Below are positions 1-5,648 of a DNA stretch of 14,530 bases, one piece after another. The stretch comes from Candidatus Saccharibacteria bacterium UBA2112. Its GTDB lineage: Bacteria > Patescibacteriota > Saccharimonadia > Saccharimonadales > Saccharimonadaceae. Numbering within the stretch: the first letter of the stretch is position 1; every line of letters starts with the position of its first letter. The stretch lies in the NCBI GenBank assembly GCA_002331045.1, contig DCYK01000001.1, positions 1 through 14,530 of the forward strand, written 5' to 3'. A model generated the notes under the pieces. That model saw only the letters and a list, made by a program, of their open reading frames with translations. It was not told the DNA's origin and did not search any database. The position numbers were made by a program, and so were the translations under genes.

Positions 1-732
1 GGTGGTAGCGATAAACGATTCTTTGTGCAAACAGATGACATGGTACAGCGGGTTGATATATCGAAAACCGAGGAAAATACGATACCACTTGCCCGTAATG
101 TTGACACCTTTTCTGTTTACAATGAAGAAACGATTATTTTTACGACGAGGTCAAACGCAACAGGCAGCCGAACGGTTGATTATGCCTCGGTCGGATTTGA
201 TGATAATCAACAAATTGTTCGGGCCTATCGGGGTGGTGACGGACCATTCTTTGCGGCAATGGGATCATTCTTTAACGAGCAGTATATTGCAATTGTTCGT
301 GGCGAACAGTTAATCGTTGATGCGGGCAGATTGTCAACACCCTCTTCCTCAACGAGTCTTCGCCGTGTGACATTACAAACGATACCTGAAGGTGCACTGC
401 AGCTCAGTTTTAGTCGGACGGGTCGGTTTGTGGTGATTGAGTATGCGGACAAGTTTGCAGTGTACGATATAGAATTAGATGAATACCACGAGACGAAATG
501 GGAGCATTCGGCGACACGAAAGCATGCATTGCGATGGCTCGATGATTACATTGTATGGTCAGATCGGGGTGGTATGCTTCGTATATATGATTTTGATGGC
601 GCGAATCAGCACGATCTGATGAACGTGACACCAGGCTTTTCGGCTACGCTGAGCGGTAACGGCAAATACTTGTATGGCATATTACAGACGGATGACGGTT
701 TCAAACTGCGACGCGTACAGTTGATTCTATAA
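1..732 (+). CDS. beta-propeller/WD40-like surface protein, C-terminal fragment
   Basis: The reading frame is open from the first base and ends with TAA at 730-732, so this is the C-terminal 243 residues of a larger protein; the GTG at 25 is only an internal codon. The fragment is rich in short beta-strand-like repeats with aromatic and glycine turns, such as RFVVIEYADKFAVYDIE and SATLSGNGKYLYGI, which is the texture of a WD40/TolB-type beta-propeller. No catalytic motif is visible. In Saccharibacteria such propellers often follow an N-terminal membrane anchor and PEGA domain; that part would lie outside the window, so this is an inference. It converges on the sortase gene with 7 bases between the two stop codons and no obvious terminator. 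The alternative is an unrelated all-beta extracellular protein. Confidence 0.7.
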   Translation, partial: GGSDKRFFVQTDDMVQRVDISKTEENTIPLARNVDTFSVYNEETIIFTTRSNATGSRTVDYASVGFDDNQQIVRAYRGGDGPFFAAMGSFFNEQYIAIVRGEQLIVDAGRLSTPSSSTSLRRVTLQTIPEGALQLSFSRTGRFVVIEYADKFAVYDIELDEYHETKWEHSATRKHALRWLDDYIVWSDRGGMLRIYDFDGANQHDLMNVTPGFSATLSGNGKYLYGILQTDDGFKLRRVQLIL

Positions 733-739
733 TTACTAT

Positions 740-1822
740 TTAGCCGCCAAAGAAGCGTTCTAGTAGGGTTGGGCCATCGCCAGTCAGTACGGCATCATTA
801 TCGTTGTTATTTGTAGGCGTCGTAGATGGCTTGGTTGCCTTTGAGGGGTCCGGAGCGGTCTGCTCGGCGGTGACGAGCAAGCGTTTTTCGGCGGTGCCAA
901 GCGGTGTGCAGGTGATGAGTGTCAGGATTGGTTTATCGGTTGGATAGATTAGTTTGTTCACCTGGGTCGGCAGCACAACTTCTTTTTTGGTAACAGTATA
1001 GCTATAGCGTGTTGACTGATAATTAACGTAAATACTGTCACCGACCTTCATTTTTTCTAGTTGAGCAAATATAAACTTGTAGTCACCCGGATCAAACAAG
1101 TCGTTACTAGAATGTCCAGAGAGTACGGTATTGCCGATTTGCCCCGGCCTACTATCAGCACCGGGTATCGCAAAATGCGCGACGCCTTTTTCCATGGCTT
1201 TTAGCTGTGATTGCTGATCGTACCCTACTCCGTAGACGACAGGAACGTCGACGTTAATCTTAGGGATAATCAGGCGAGGTTCGGCGCTGACACGGACATT
1301 GGCCGTTGGATCAACAATGATATTGTTAGGATCAATTGCACCGGGACTCACATAGGCAACGACAGTTGATATGAGTAATTGGTTGTATTGCAAAAAGGCC
1401 ACGACGAGCGCAACAGTCAGTGCGCTAGCAATTGGGATAAAGTGACGGCTTTTACGGGCTTTTTTGGCTGATGTCCTCGCGCGTGCGACTATTTTCTCAC
1501 GAAGATCGGTGAGTTCCTCTTGACGTTGTGTGTCAGGATCCGAGCCCCTCTTCTCTGCTTCTTCGATAGCTTTGTGCAGGTGGCCGACATAGTATTGTTC
1601 GTAGTATTTTTGATAATAATCCTGCCATTGGGCATGGTACTGCTGAGCGTAATCATCTTGGGGCGTATGGGCGGCATGTTGTTTGGGCGTGACGGCTGTA
1701 TGATCATTATTGCTATGGCTGCCGGAATTGCCGTACAATGCCTCCAGCTGGTTACGTACCAGATTGGCGGCTTCATCGCGGCTATCATGAGGTGAGTTGG
1801 ATGTGTCTTTTTGTGGCTGCAC
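740..1822 (-). CDS. sortase family transpeptidase, membrane anchored
   Basis: A 360-aa protein with a sortase domain at about 180-320. The catalytic triad is visible: His237 in LSGHSS, Cys305 in the TLITC motif and Arg314 in EKRLLVTAE. Residues 128-150 form one membrane helix after a Lys/Arg-rich stretch, so the N-terminus is cytoplasmic and the enzyme faces outward. Residues 1-125 are unusual: His, Gln and Tyr rich (about 50-80) and then charged and probably helical. A Thr/Asn-rich linker (about 323-343) precedes a hydrophobic tail LLERFFGG. Sortases cleave a C-terminal sorting signal and attach proteins to the wall or to each other; the subclass cannot be settled here, although the TLxTC context fits class D/E. 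The start is GTG, with AAGGAAG 8-14 bases upstream. No LPxTG-type substrate is seen in the window. Confidence 0.9.
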   Translation of the reverse strand: MQPQKDTSNSPHDSRDEAANLVRNQLEALYGNSGSHSNNDHTAVTPKQHAAHTPQDDYAQQYHAQWQDYYQKYYEQYYVGHLHKAIEEAEKRGSDPDTQRQEELTDLREKIVARARTSAKKARKSRHFIPIASALTVALVVAFLQYNQLLISTVVAYVSPGAIDPNNIIVDPTANVRVSAEPRLIIPKINVDVPVVYGVGYDQQSQLKAMEKGVAHFAIPGADSRPGQIGNTVLSGHSSNDLFDPGDYKFIFAQLEKMKVGDSIYVNYQSTRYSYTVTKKEVVLPTQVNKLIYPTDKPILTLITCTPLGTAEKRLLVTAEQTAPDPSKATKPSTTPTNNNDNDAVLTGDGPTLLERFFGG

Positions 1823-1845
1823 GAACTAGCTTCCTTACTGCATTT

Positions 1846-1851
1846 AGTATA
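1846..1851 (-). promoter_or_regulatory. -10 box of the sortase gene
   Basis: TATACT on the minus strand lies 23 bases before the GTG start. This leaves a leader of about 16 bases that holds the AAGGAAG Shine-Dalgarno sequence. No good -35 box is seen 16-18 bases further upstream. Confidence 0.5.
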
Positions 1852-1882
1852 CAATATATATGGTTTTCGAGCGAGGCTGGAA

Positions 1883-1935
1883 TGCACCCCCGTTTGCGGG
1901 GACCCCGTGGTAGACCAATCCGCTTCGCGAATTAA
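1883..1935. other. GC-rich hairpin element upstream of the tRNA
   Basis: A short G+C-rich block in an A+T-rich intergenic region. CCCCG (1888-1892) can pair with CGGGG (1897-1901) around a TTTG loop. The same CGGGG can instead pair with CCCCG at 1903-1907, so two forms exclude each other. The 8-base palindrome TTCGCGAA follows at 1924-1931. It lies between the sortase promoter and tRNA-Leu. It may be a terminator or attenuator, a processing signal or a small repeat; there is no T-run directly after the hairpins. Confidence 0.35.
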
Positions 1936-1950
1936 AATCTTCTGTCTTGT

Positions 1951-2037
1951 GCCGCGGTGGCGGAATTGGTAGACGCGCTAGACTCAAAATCTGGTGAACA
2001 ATAGTTCGTGCCGGTTCAAGTCCGGCCCGCGGTACCA
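1951..2037 (+). tRNA. tRNA-Leu (anticodon CAA)
   Basis: An 87-base type II tRNA with encoded CCA. The acceptor stem is GCCGCGG (1951-1957) with CCGCGGT (2027-2033), where the first pair is G-U, followed by ACCA. The T arm is GCCGG/CCGGC around TTCAAGT (2010-2026). The anticodon stem CTAGA/TCTGG encloses CTCAAAA, placing anticodon CAA at 1985-1987, which reads the Leu codon TTG. The long variable arm contains the GAAC-AATA-GTTC hairpin typical of tRNA-Leu. No T-rich terminator follows directly. Confidence 0.97.
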
Positions 2038-2087
2038 GACAAAAGATTTTCGCTAGACAGATGCGCTACAATCGCAGTACTCAATAA

Positions 2088-2116
2088 TTGCATTTTTTTA
2101 ATTTTTATTTTAAAAT
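2088..2116 (+). promoter_or_regulatory. promoter of orphan gene A
   Basis: TTGCAT (2088-2093), a 17-base A/T-only spacer, then TAAAAT (2111-2116). The predicted transcript start is near 2123, giving a leader of about 55 bases with a hairpin and an SD sequence. Confidence 0.7.
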
Positions 2117-2135
2117 AATTACTACCTATAGGCGT

Positions 2136-2160
2136 GGTGGAGCCGAGATAGGCGCACCGT
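2136..2160 (+). promoter_or_regulatory. 5' leader hairpin of gene A (GGCGCACCGT family)
   Basis: GGTG (2136-2139) pairs with CACC (2155-2158) and GCC (2142-2144) with GGC (2151-2153), around a 6-base loop GAGATA, with a small internal loop between the two helices. The 3' side reads GGCGCACCGT, which recurs upstream of gene C and in part upstream of gene B. The element ends 17 bases before the ATG. Confidence 0.55.
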
Positions 2161-2177
2161 GAAAGAAAGGCGTCACC

Positions 2178-2567
2178 ATGAGCGCATTGCCCCCCGTGGT
2201 TGTGTACACGTTCGAGTTTCCCCTGTCGCAACGGGGAAGAGACATCAAGGGTCTTGTCAGGCAAGTAGTAGGCGAACGAGCCTTCGTCGAAAAAGTGAGT
2301 CCGAGCGGCGATCTCATGCGGCTTGGTGCATGGTCCCCTGTGGATGTAAGCAGCTGCTCTTTCTTTGTGGAGATTGCTCCGCTCGACGATCCGACCGGAC
2401 GGTTCATCGCGGACTGTTTGTACGAGTCGGTCCGAGTCAGGGCCTGGCGTCCTCACGAAGAGCCGGCTGGCTATACGACAGAGGGCCATGTGCGATGGGC
2501 GCGGAGCTTTTGCAGTGGTCTCTCGGAAGAGTTGGGCGGTGGCACGATGATGCTCAACGTGGCGTAG
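2178..2567 (+). CDS. orphan hypothetical protein A
   Basis: A 129-aa soluble protein that I do not recognise. The ATG at 2178 is chosen because AAAGG lies 8 bases upstream; a GTG at 2159 is in another frame. The sequence starts with alternating hydrophobic residues (VVVYTFEF) and has a middle part with SFFVEIAPLDDP, then VRWARSFCSGLSEEL near the C-terminus. There is no signal peptide or membrane helix and only two cysteines. It looks like a small alpha/beta domain. It is a single-gene unit with its own promoter, leader hairpin and strong terminator. Its codons are more G+C-rich than those of nearby core genes. The C-terminal W-x-F pattern is faintly like that of gene C, too weak to claim homology. 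Confidence 0.7.
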   Translation: MSALPPVVVYTFEFPLSQRGRDIKGLVRQVVGERAFVEKVSPSGDLMRLGAWSPVDVSSCSFFVEIAPLDDPTGRFIADCLYESVRVRAWRPHEEPAGYTTEGHVRWARSFCSGLSEELGGGTMMLNVA

Positions 2568-2584
2568 TGAATAACGGTGCAATA

Positions 2585-2611
2585 CCCGATCCCTCCGGGG
2601 GTCGGGTTTTT
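2585..2611 (+). terminator. Rho-independent terminator of gene A
   Basis: A 9-bp stem CCCGATCCC/GGGGTCGGG with one G-T pair and loop TCCG, followed by TTTTT. It begins 17 bases after the stop codon of gene A. Confidence 0.92.
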
Positions 2612-2620
2612 GCCTGTCAG

Positions 2621-2648
2621 TTTACTTTATCAGTATTAATGGTATAAT
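2621..2648 (+). promoter_or_regulatory. promoter of orphan gene B
   Basis: A consensus TATAAT at 2643-2648 with a weaker TTTACT at 2621-2626, spacer 16. It starts 10 bases after the T-run of the gene A terminator. The predicted transcript start is near 2655. Confidence 0.65.
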
Positions 2649-2664
2649 TACATTTATCAACCGA

Positions 2665-2687
2665 GGTGCGCCTTGGAAGTGCACCGT
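2665..2687 (+). promoter_or_regulatory. 5' leader hairpin of gene B (GCACCGT family)
   Basis: GGTGCGC (2665-2671) pairs with GTGCACC (2679-2685), 7 bp with one G-T pair and a 7-base loop. GTT follows, so the 3' flank reads GCACCGTT as in gene C. It sits between the promoter and the SD sequence. Confidence 0.6.
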
Positions 2688-2709
2688 TACTATGAGATGA
2701 GGAATGAAG

Positions 2710-3219
2710 ATGACCACTGCTGTGAATGCCCGTGAGCGGATTATCTCCGTTTGTGGGAGCGAAGCATCCGAGCCAGTCATGGGCTTCGTCGTACTTCGGG
2801 CTATCGCCGACGTGATCGCGAAGGACACGCTTCAGCGTGATGTCGCAAAGTACGATGGTGGCTACACTGTCGCATTTCGCCTAAGGGGAATTGACATGGA
2901 GGTGATGTCCGAGTCTGGAGGTGCGATCAGTACAGCGCGTTACTATCGGTCGCTACTGCTCAAAATAGGGTCATCGGGTCCGTTTGATGACTTCAAGGTC
3001 CAGTCGGCATTCTCGCAGTTCATGGTGGATTTCCATCGATTTGTCACACTGGAACGTGCCGATCCTGTCCCGGCACTGTGGACGCGGGTGTGTCGTGAGT
3101 GCTGCAACCCTGTCAAATGGGATACGGATCTGCGGTACTGGTGGTGTTCGATGTCCGGTCACGGTCTCCTTCTCGAGGAGGAGACGTTTGAGACGATGAC
3201 GAATCCATTCGATCTCTGA
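2710..3219 (+). CDS. orphan hypothetical protein B with possible zinc-knuckle-like cysteines
   Basis: A 169-aa protein that I do not recognise. I prefer the ATG at 2710, because GATGAGG ends at 2702, 7 bases upstream; the ATG at 2704 would leave only one base. No signal peptide or transmembrane segment is seen. The C-terminal third has CRECC (128-132) and CSMSGH (146-151), a C-x2-C-x14-C-x4-H spacing that could bind zinc, with two adjacent tryptophans just before the third cysteine. The middle (about 70-110) alternates basic and aromatic residues. It has its own promoter, hairpin leader and terminator. Metal binding is inferred from the spacing only; the fourth ligand could equally be Cys132. 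Confidence 0.7.
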   Translation: MTTAVNARERIISVCGSEASEPVMGFVVLRAIADVIAKDTLQRDVAKYDGGYTVAFRLRGIDMEVMSESGGAISTARYYRSLLLKIGSSGPFDDFKVQSAFSQFMVDFHRFVTLERADPVPALWTRVCRECCNPVKWDTDLRYWWCSMSGHGLLLEEETFETMTNPFDL

Positions 3220-3235
3220 CGACGTGCGGTGCGAA

Positions 3236-3275
3236 GGCCCGGGCTCTTAGGAGCTCGGGCCATTTGCCTTTTCTT
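3236..3275 (+). terminator. terminator of gene B
   Basis: An 11-bp stem GGCCCGGGCTC/GAGCTCGGGCC with one G-T pair and loop TTAG (3236-3261), starting 16 bases after the stop. The tail is only moderately T-rich (ATTTGCCTTTTCTT). Confidence 0.8.
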
Positions 3276-3360
3276 CATCCTTTTGTTTACTACTTCTTAC
3301 TGCGAGGATATAGAAAATAATTTATGGATAGTGAATACTATGCAATCTGAAGTTTTTAAT

Positions 3361-3389
3361 TTGACAAAATGTATCTAGTATTCTAATAT
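3361..3389 (+). promoter_or_regulatory. promoter of orphan gene C
   Basis: A near-perfect sigma70-type promoter: TTGACA (3361-3366), a 17-base spacer, TAATAT (3384-3389). The predicted start is near 3396. The 80 bases before it (about 3276-3360) are A+T-rich and hold no gene that I can see. Confidence 0.85.
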
Positions 3390-3400
3390 AATATTATCCA

Positions 3401-3431
3401 TAGAGCTAGTGGGCCTCTAATGGCGCACCGT
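3401..3431 (+). promoter_or_regulatory. 5' leader hairpin of gene C (GGCGCACCGT family), with alternative fold
   Basis: GTGGGCC (3409-3415) pairs with GGCGCAC (3422-3428) around loop TCTAAT, with one G-G mismatch. CGT follows, giving GGCGCACCGT as in gene A. An alternative stem TAGAG (3401-3405)/CTCTA (3415-3419) uses part of the same bases and excludes the first. The element ends 16 bases before the ATG. Confidence 0.5.
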
Positions 3432-3447
3432 TTTACGAGAGGAAGTC

Positions 3448-3813
3448 ATGAGTAATATCATGAGCACAACGCTGCGGTTCAGGGGGCAGCCTGTTGGAGG
3501 TTTTCAGATTCTGAGTTCGGCCTTGGCCGTTGGGCGTCGCGATCGGCAGGCAATTGCAAAGCTCCAGCGCGGTACGTTCATCATGCGGAACACGCATTAT
3601 GCGTATCCCTGCATCATGCTGCAGACGAGTGACAGTACGCCGATTGATACGAGTGCGATGTATCGCTCGTGTCTGGTTACCTGTGACGCCGAAGCTGGTA
3701 GCGATGCGTCGTGGTGGTTCACGGCATTTGTCAATGAGTTCGCTGGCGAACTACGCGTATCACTCAGCTTGGAGCATGAAGCTCCGCTGTATGTGGGCGC
3801 TCTCTCGAACTGA
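3448..3813 (+). CDS. orphan hypothetical protein C
   Basis: A 121-aa protein that I do not recognise. The ATG at 3448 is supported by GAGAGGA ending 4 bases upstream; a second ATG at codon 5 is possible but further from the SD. There is no signal peptide or membrane segment. It contains FQILSSALAVGRRDRQAIAKLQRG (part of a likely helix), then beta-like segments, and SWWFTAFVNEFAGELRVSLSLE near the C-terminus. It is the third member of the cluster of single-gene units after the tRNA and has the best promoter of the three. Codons are G+C-rich compared with pyrH or the sortase gene. Confidence 0.7.
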   Translation: MSNIMSTTLRFRGQPVGGFQILSSALAVGRRDRQAIAKLQRGTFIMRNTHYAYPCIMLQTSDSTPIDTSAMYRSCLVTCDAEAGSDASWWFTAFVNEFAGELRVSLSLEHEAPLYVGALSN

Positions 3814-3825
3814 TACGAAACGGTC

Positions 3826-3860
3826 ATCGGCCTTCCCTCGCGGAGGCCGATCTGACTTTT
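3826..3860 (+). terminator. terminator of gene C
   Basis: An 8-bp perfect stem ATCGGCCT/AGGCCGAT (3826-3833 with 3844-3851) with a 10-base loop, followed by CTGACTTTT. It reaches the stop codon of the convergent gene ending at 3859. Confidence 0.75.
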
Positions 3861-4650
3861 AAGTTGCCAGACTTGTCGTTACAGCCTGGAGTGGCTTGCT
3901 GGGATTCCAGAGCCAGTAGGCAGCCATGTTTGCGGCGACCGTTCCTTTCCAGATAGCCATTGGATATTCCCAGGGGGTAGTCGTGACTTGTCCACCGTAC
4001 GCGATAATCAGTTGTTCTTGGTGGAATGTCGCGATACAGACGGGATACGTGATAGTGAATTTATGTACTACCTCGACAAGCTGTTGTAGTTGCATGCGAA
4101 AAGTCAGGATTTTTGGATAATACACTTTGCTAAAGATTTTTTGCAGCTGGGCAAACGAAACAACTAGCAACGTCTTGTCTCGTTCGACAAGTGATTCCGG
4201 GGTGTTGAGGAGTAGATCAATAGCATCGCGGGTGATAGTCAATAGACCACTATACTGCCGAACAAAATCTTCATATAAAATTGCTGTCTCGCTGTTACGT
4301 CCAGCATCACCAATCAATAGTGTGCCATCGGCCCACGTGCCAAGCGCGTGCATTTCAGTTTCCGCTTCGCGGCTCAGGCCACCTGACGGGTTACTTGCCC
4401 CATACACCACATCAGTGATGGTTGGAGGGACGCTTTTTTTTAGCGCGTCTGGCAGTAGTACCCGTACTTGCCCCACCCCGCTCTGAGCTGCCACGCCATA
4501 CGCATCACCAACCGCAACGAATCCTAATTTGTTGCCGCCGATAATGCCTAGTTTGCCTGCGTGTGTTTTTTGTTCCGGCTTATTCCATTCAATATCAGGA
4601 AAGAGTGGTTTGCCGGGTTGTTGTCGCTGCCAATAACTATGCGTCTCCAT
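3859..4650 (-). CDS. ribokinase-fold NnrD-like (YjeF C-terminal) protein, probably catalytically degenerate
   Basis: A 263-aa protein resembling ADP-dependent NAD(P)H-hydrate dehydratases. KLGIIGGNK (33-41) followed by a small-residue helix and QVRVLLPD match the family N-terminus, and LLIGDAGRNSET (111-122) takes the place of the usual GPGLG strand. The family's HPGE motif has no counterpart near LLVVSFAQLQ (161-170), and the glycine-rich GSGDxLAG site near the C-terminus is replaced by PWEYPMAIWKGTVAANMAAYW, which lacks the catalytic aspartate. So the fold looks right but the chemistry probably does not. It may be a binding or regulatory paralogue. ATG 4650 has a -10 box 10 bases upstream and no SD. 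It converges on gene C. Confidence 0.6.
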   Translation of the reverse strand: METHSYWQRQQPGKPLFPDIEWNKPEQKTHAGKLGIIGGNKLGFVAVGDAYGVAAQSGVGQVRVLLPDALKKSVPPTITDVVYGASNPSGGLSREAETEMHALGTWADGTLLIGDAGRNSETAILYEDFVRQYSGLLTITRDAIDLLLNTPESLVERDKTLLVVSFAQLQKIFSKVYYPKILTFRMQLQQLVEVVHKFTITYPVCIATFHQEQLIIAYGGQVTTTPWEYPMAIWKGTVAANMAAYWLWNPSKPLQAVTTSLAT

Positions 4651-4660
4651 ATCTGTTAGT

Positions 4661-4666
4661 AGTATA
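4661..4666 (-). promoter_or_regulatory. -10 box of the NnrD-like gene
   Basis: TATACT on the minus strand, 10 bases before the ATG, predicting a 5' UTR of only a few bases. It lies just downstream of the gene D terminator on the same strand. Confidence 0.55.
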
Positions 4667-4670
4667 CAGC

Positions 4671-4729
4671 AAACGAAAAGCCGCCCGGAATACCGAGCGA
4701 CTGATCGCTCCAGGCTCCGTGACGGCGGC
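4671..4729 (-). terminator. terminator of gene D
   Basis: On the minus strand an outer stem GCCGCC (4729-4724)/GGCGGC (4685-4680) encloses a perfect inner hairpin GAGCGA-TCAG-TCGCTC (4710-4695), followed by TTTTCGTTT. It starts 10 bases after the stop of gene D. Confidence 0.85.
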
Positions 4730-4739
4730 CCAGATGAGG

Positions 4740-5534
4740 TTATTCGTTGATGACGTGTGGATTGGTCAGGCGTTCGCCTTTGCCGAACGCGGCGTCGAAC
4801 AGTCGATTGTGACCAGCTTCGCTCACCGACTGCCTCTGCTGATTTGCCCGGGCCTCTGCTTCTTGGGCATTGATGTCGAGCAGCTTGCGCAGTTCACGCA
4901 TGGCATCGTCTTGCGACTGGGCGTCGTTGTAGCTCTCGTTCATGTCGTCCGCCGCGGCGGTTGCCAGTGCCTTGATCTCGTCCTTGCGGGCCTTCTCGCG
5001 GTTGCCATCCAGTTTGCGCTCGAACAACATCGGCTTCTCCAGCTCGCGGATGAACTTCCGCACACGCGCTGTTAGTTCGAGGCCGACATCGGTGCCACTG
5101 ATGATCTCGTTCACGTAGGTCTGCCAACTGTCACCGCAGGCTTCGCGTAGTACATGCAGGTCGTAGCCGTTCAGATCGTAGGCCTTGGTGCGTGGTCCTA
5201 TCTCGGATCGGATCCGCTTCAGACGTTTGTCCTGACGGAAGGCTCGACGAACGTACAGCAGCGCACCGGTCCCGACGATGAACAGCACGATACTGAATAA
5301 CAACCAGTACGGTTGTTGCTGTTGTGGTAGCCTGGGCGTGAGGGTTGCGAGCAGGATGCCGACTATGATGAAGACACCCCAAGCAATCGTTGCCTTTTGT
5401 ATCCGCTCCTTTTCGAAGAAGCGCGCGAGGTCAGTCAGGTAGGTGTGGGTGAACGCCTCCTTGCGTTTACCCTCGAGCCGACAACCGGCATTGACGACGA
5501 TCGATGGCCTTCCGGCTACTTTCATATACGTCAT
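4740..5534 (-). CDS. orphan two-helix membrane protein D with charged cytoplasmic tail
   Basis: A 264-aa protein that I do not recognise. Two hydrophobic segments at about 48-66 (ATIAWGVFIIVGILLATLT) and 76-94 (YWLLFSIVLFIVGTGALLY) form a helical hairpin. A basic stretch (RRAFRQDKRLKRIR) follows, so the long C-terminal part is probably cytoplasmic. Residues 130-264 are highly charged and helical, probably partly coiled coil (KARKDEIKALATAAADDMN; AQEAEARANQQRQSV). ATG 5534 is preferred because GAGGA lies 8-12 bases upstream; the ATG at 5549 would overlap that SD. It has its own promoter, leader hairpin and terminator, and G+C-rich codons (37 of 60 bases in 5041-5100). It may be a scaffold or stress protein; no enzymatic motif is seen. 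Confidence 0.75.
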   Translation of the reverse strand: MTYMKVAGRPSIVVNAGCRLEGKRKEAFTHTYLTDLARFFEKERIQKATIAWGVFIIVGILLATLTPRLPQQQQPYWLLFSIVLFIVGTGALLYVRRAFRQDKRLKRIRSEIGPRTKAYDLNGYDLHVLREACGDSWQTYVNEIISGTDVGLELTARVRKFIRELEKPMLFERKLDGNREKARKDEIKALATAAADDMNESYNDAQSQDDAMRELRKLLDINAQEAEARANQQRQSVSEAGHNRLFDAAFGKGERLTNPHVINE

Positions 5535-5561
5535 TTTGCATTTCCTCATCTGTAGGGTACT

Positions 5562-5584
5562 CCACCTCTATGGGTAGAGATTGG
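5562..5584 (-). promoter_or_regulatory. 5'-terminal leader hairpin of gene D
   Basis: On the minus strand CCA-A-TCTCTA pairs with TAGAGG-TGG around loop CCCA, with one bulged A and one G-T pair. The predicted transcript start (near 5585) falls at the base of the hairpin, so the mRNA would begin with it. Confidence 0.5.
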
Positions 5585-5591
5585 CTAGTAA

Positions 5592-5620
5592 ATTGTATAA
5601 TAATTAATATTTTACGTCAA
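5592..5620 (-). promoter_or_regulatory. promoter of gene D
   Basis: TTGACG (5620-5615), a 17-base A+T-rich spacer, TACAAT (5597-5592) on the minus strand. The -35 box lies inside the exoA-like remnant at 5613-5648. Confidence 0.75.
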
Positions 5621-5648
5621 TAGTCAGTGGACAATGATTCGAGTCCAT
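5613..5648 (-). pseudogene. remnant matching the 3' end of exoA
   Basis: Read on the minus strand these 12 codons give MDSNHCPLTIDV. The true exoA C-terminus at 6200-6165 gives MGSDHCPVSIDL before its stop: 7 identical residues plus conservative changes, and 27 of 36 bases identical. The frame stops two codons later at TAA. It begins as TAATG, overlapping the Nudix stop codon. No further exoA sequence is recognisable upstream, because the Nudix gene occupies that place. It may be a leftover of an exoA copy or the far end of an insertion that duplicated the exoA tail. Confidence 0.5.

Noticed and set aside
1520..1795. 91-aa plus-strand frame with hydrophobic segments
   Set aside because: It is antisense to the sortase N-terminus; its hydrophobicity is the usual mirror image of polar codons on the other strand.
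2016..2582. 188-aa minus-strand frame opposite gene A
   Set aside because: It runs through the gene A promoter and leader, and overlaps the terminator stem and the tRNA 3' end; no SD or -10 box precedes it. It is a shadow frame.
2159..2647. Plus-strand frame overlapping gene A, starting at GTG 2159
   Set aside because: It starts inside the leader hairpin, reads through the terminator and promoter of gene B and is arginine/cysteine-rich in the way of a shifted frame.
2038..3860. Genomic island integrated at tRNA-Leu carrying genes A-C
   Set aside because: I looked for a direct repeat of the tRNA 3' end on the far side and found nothing beyond CCAGAC; no integrase gene is present.
2038..3860. 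Integron-like cassette array
   Set aside because: No attC-type paired core sites (RYYYAAC/GTTRRRY) are visible between genes A, B and C, and each has its own promoter and terminator.
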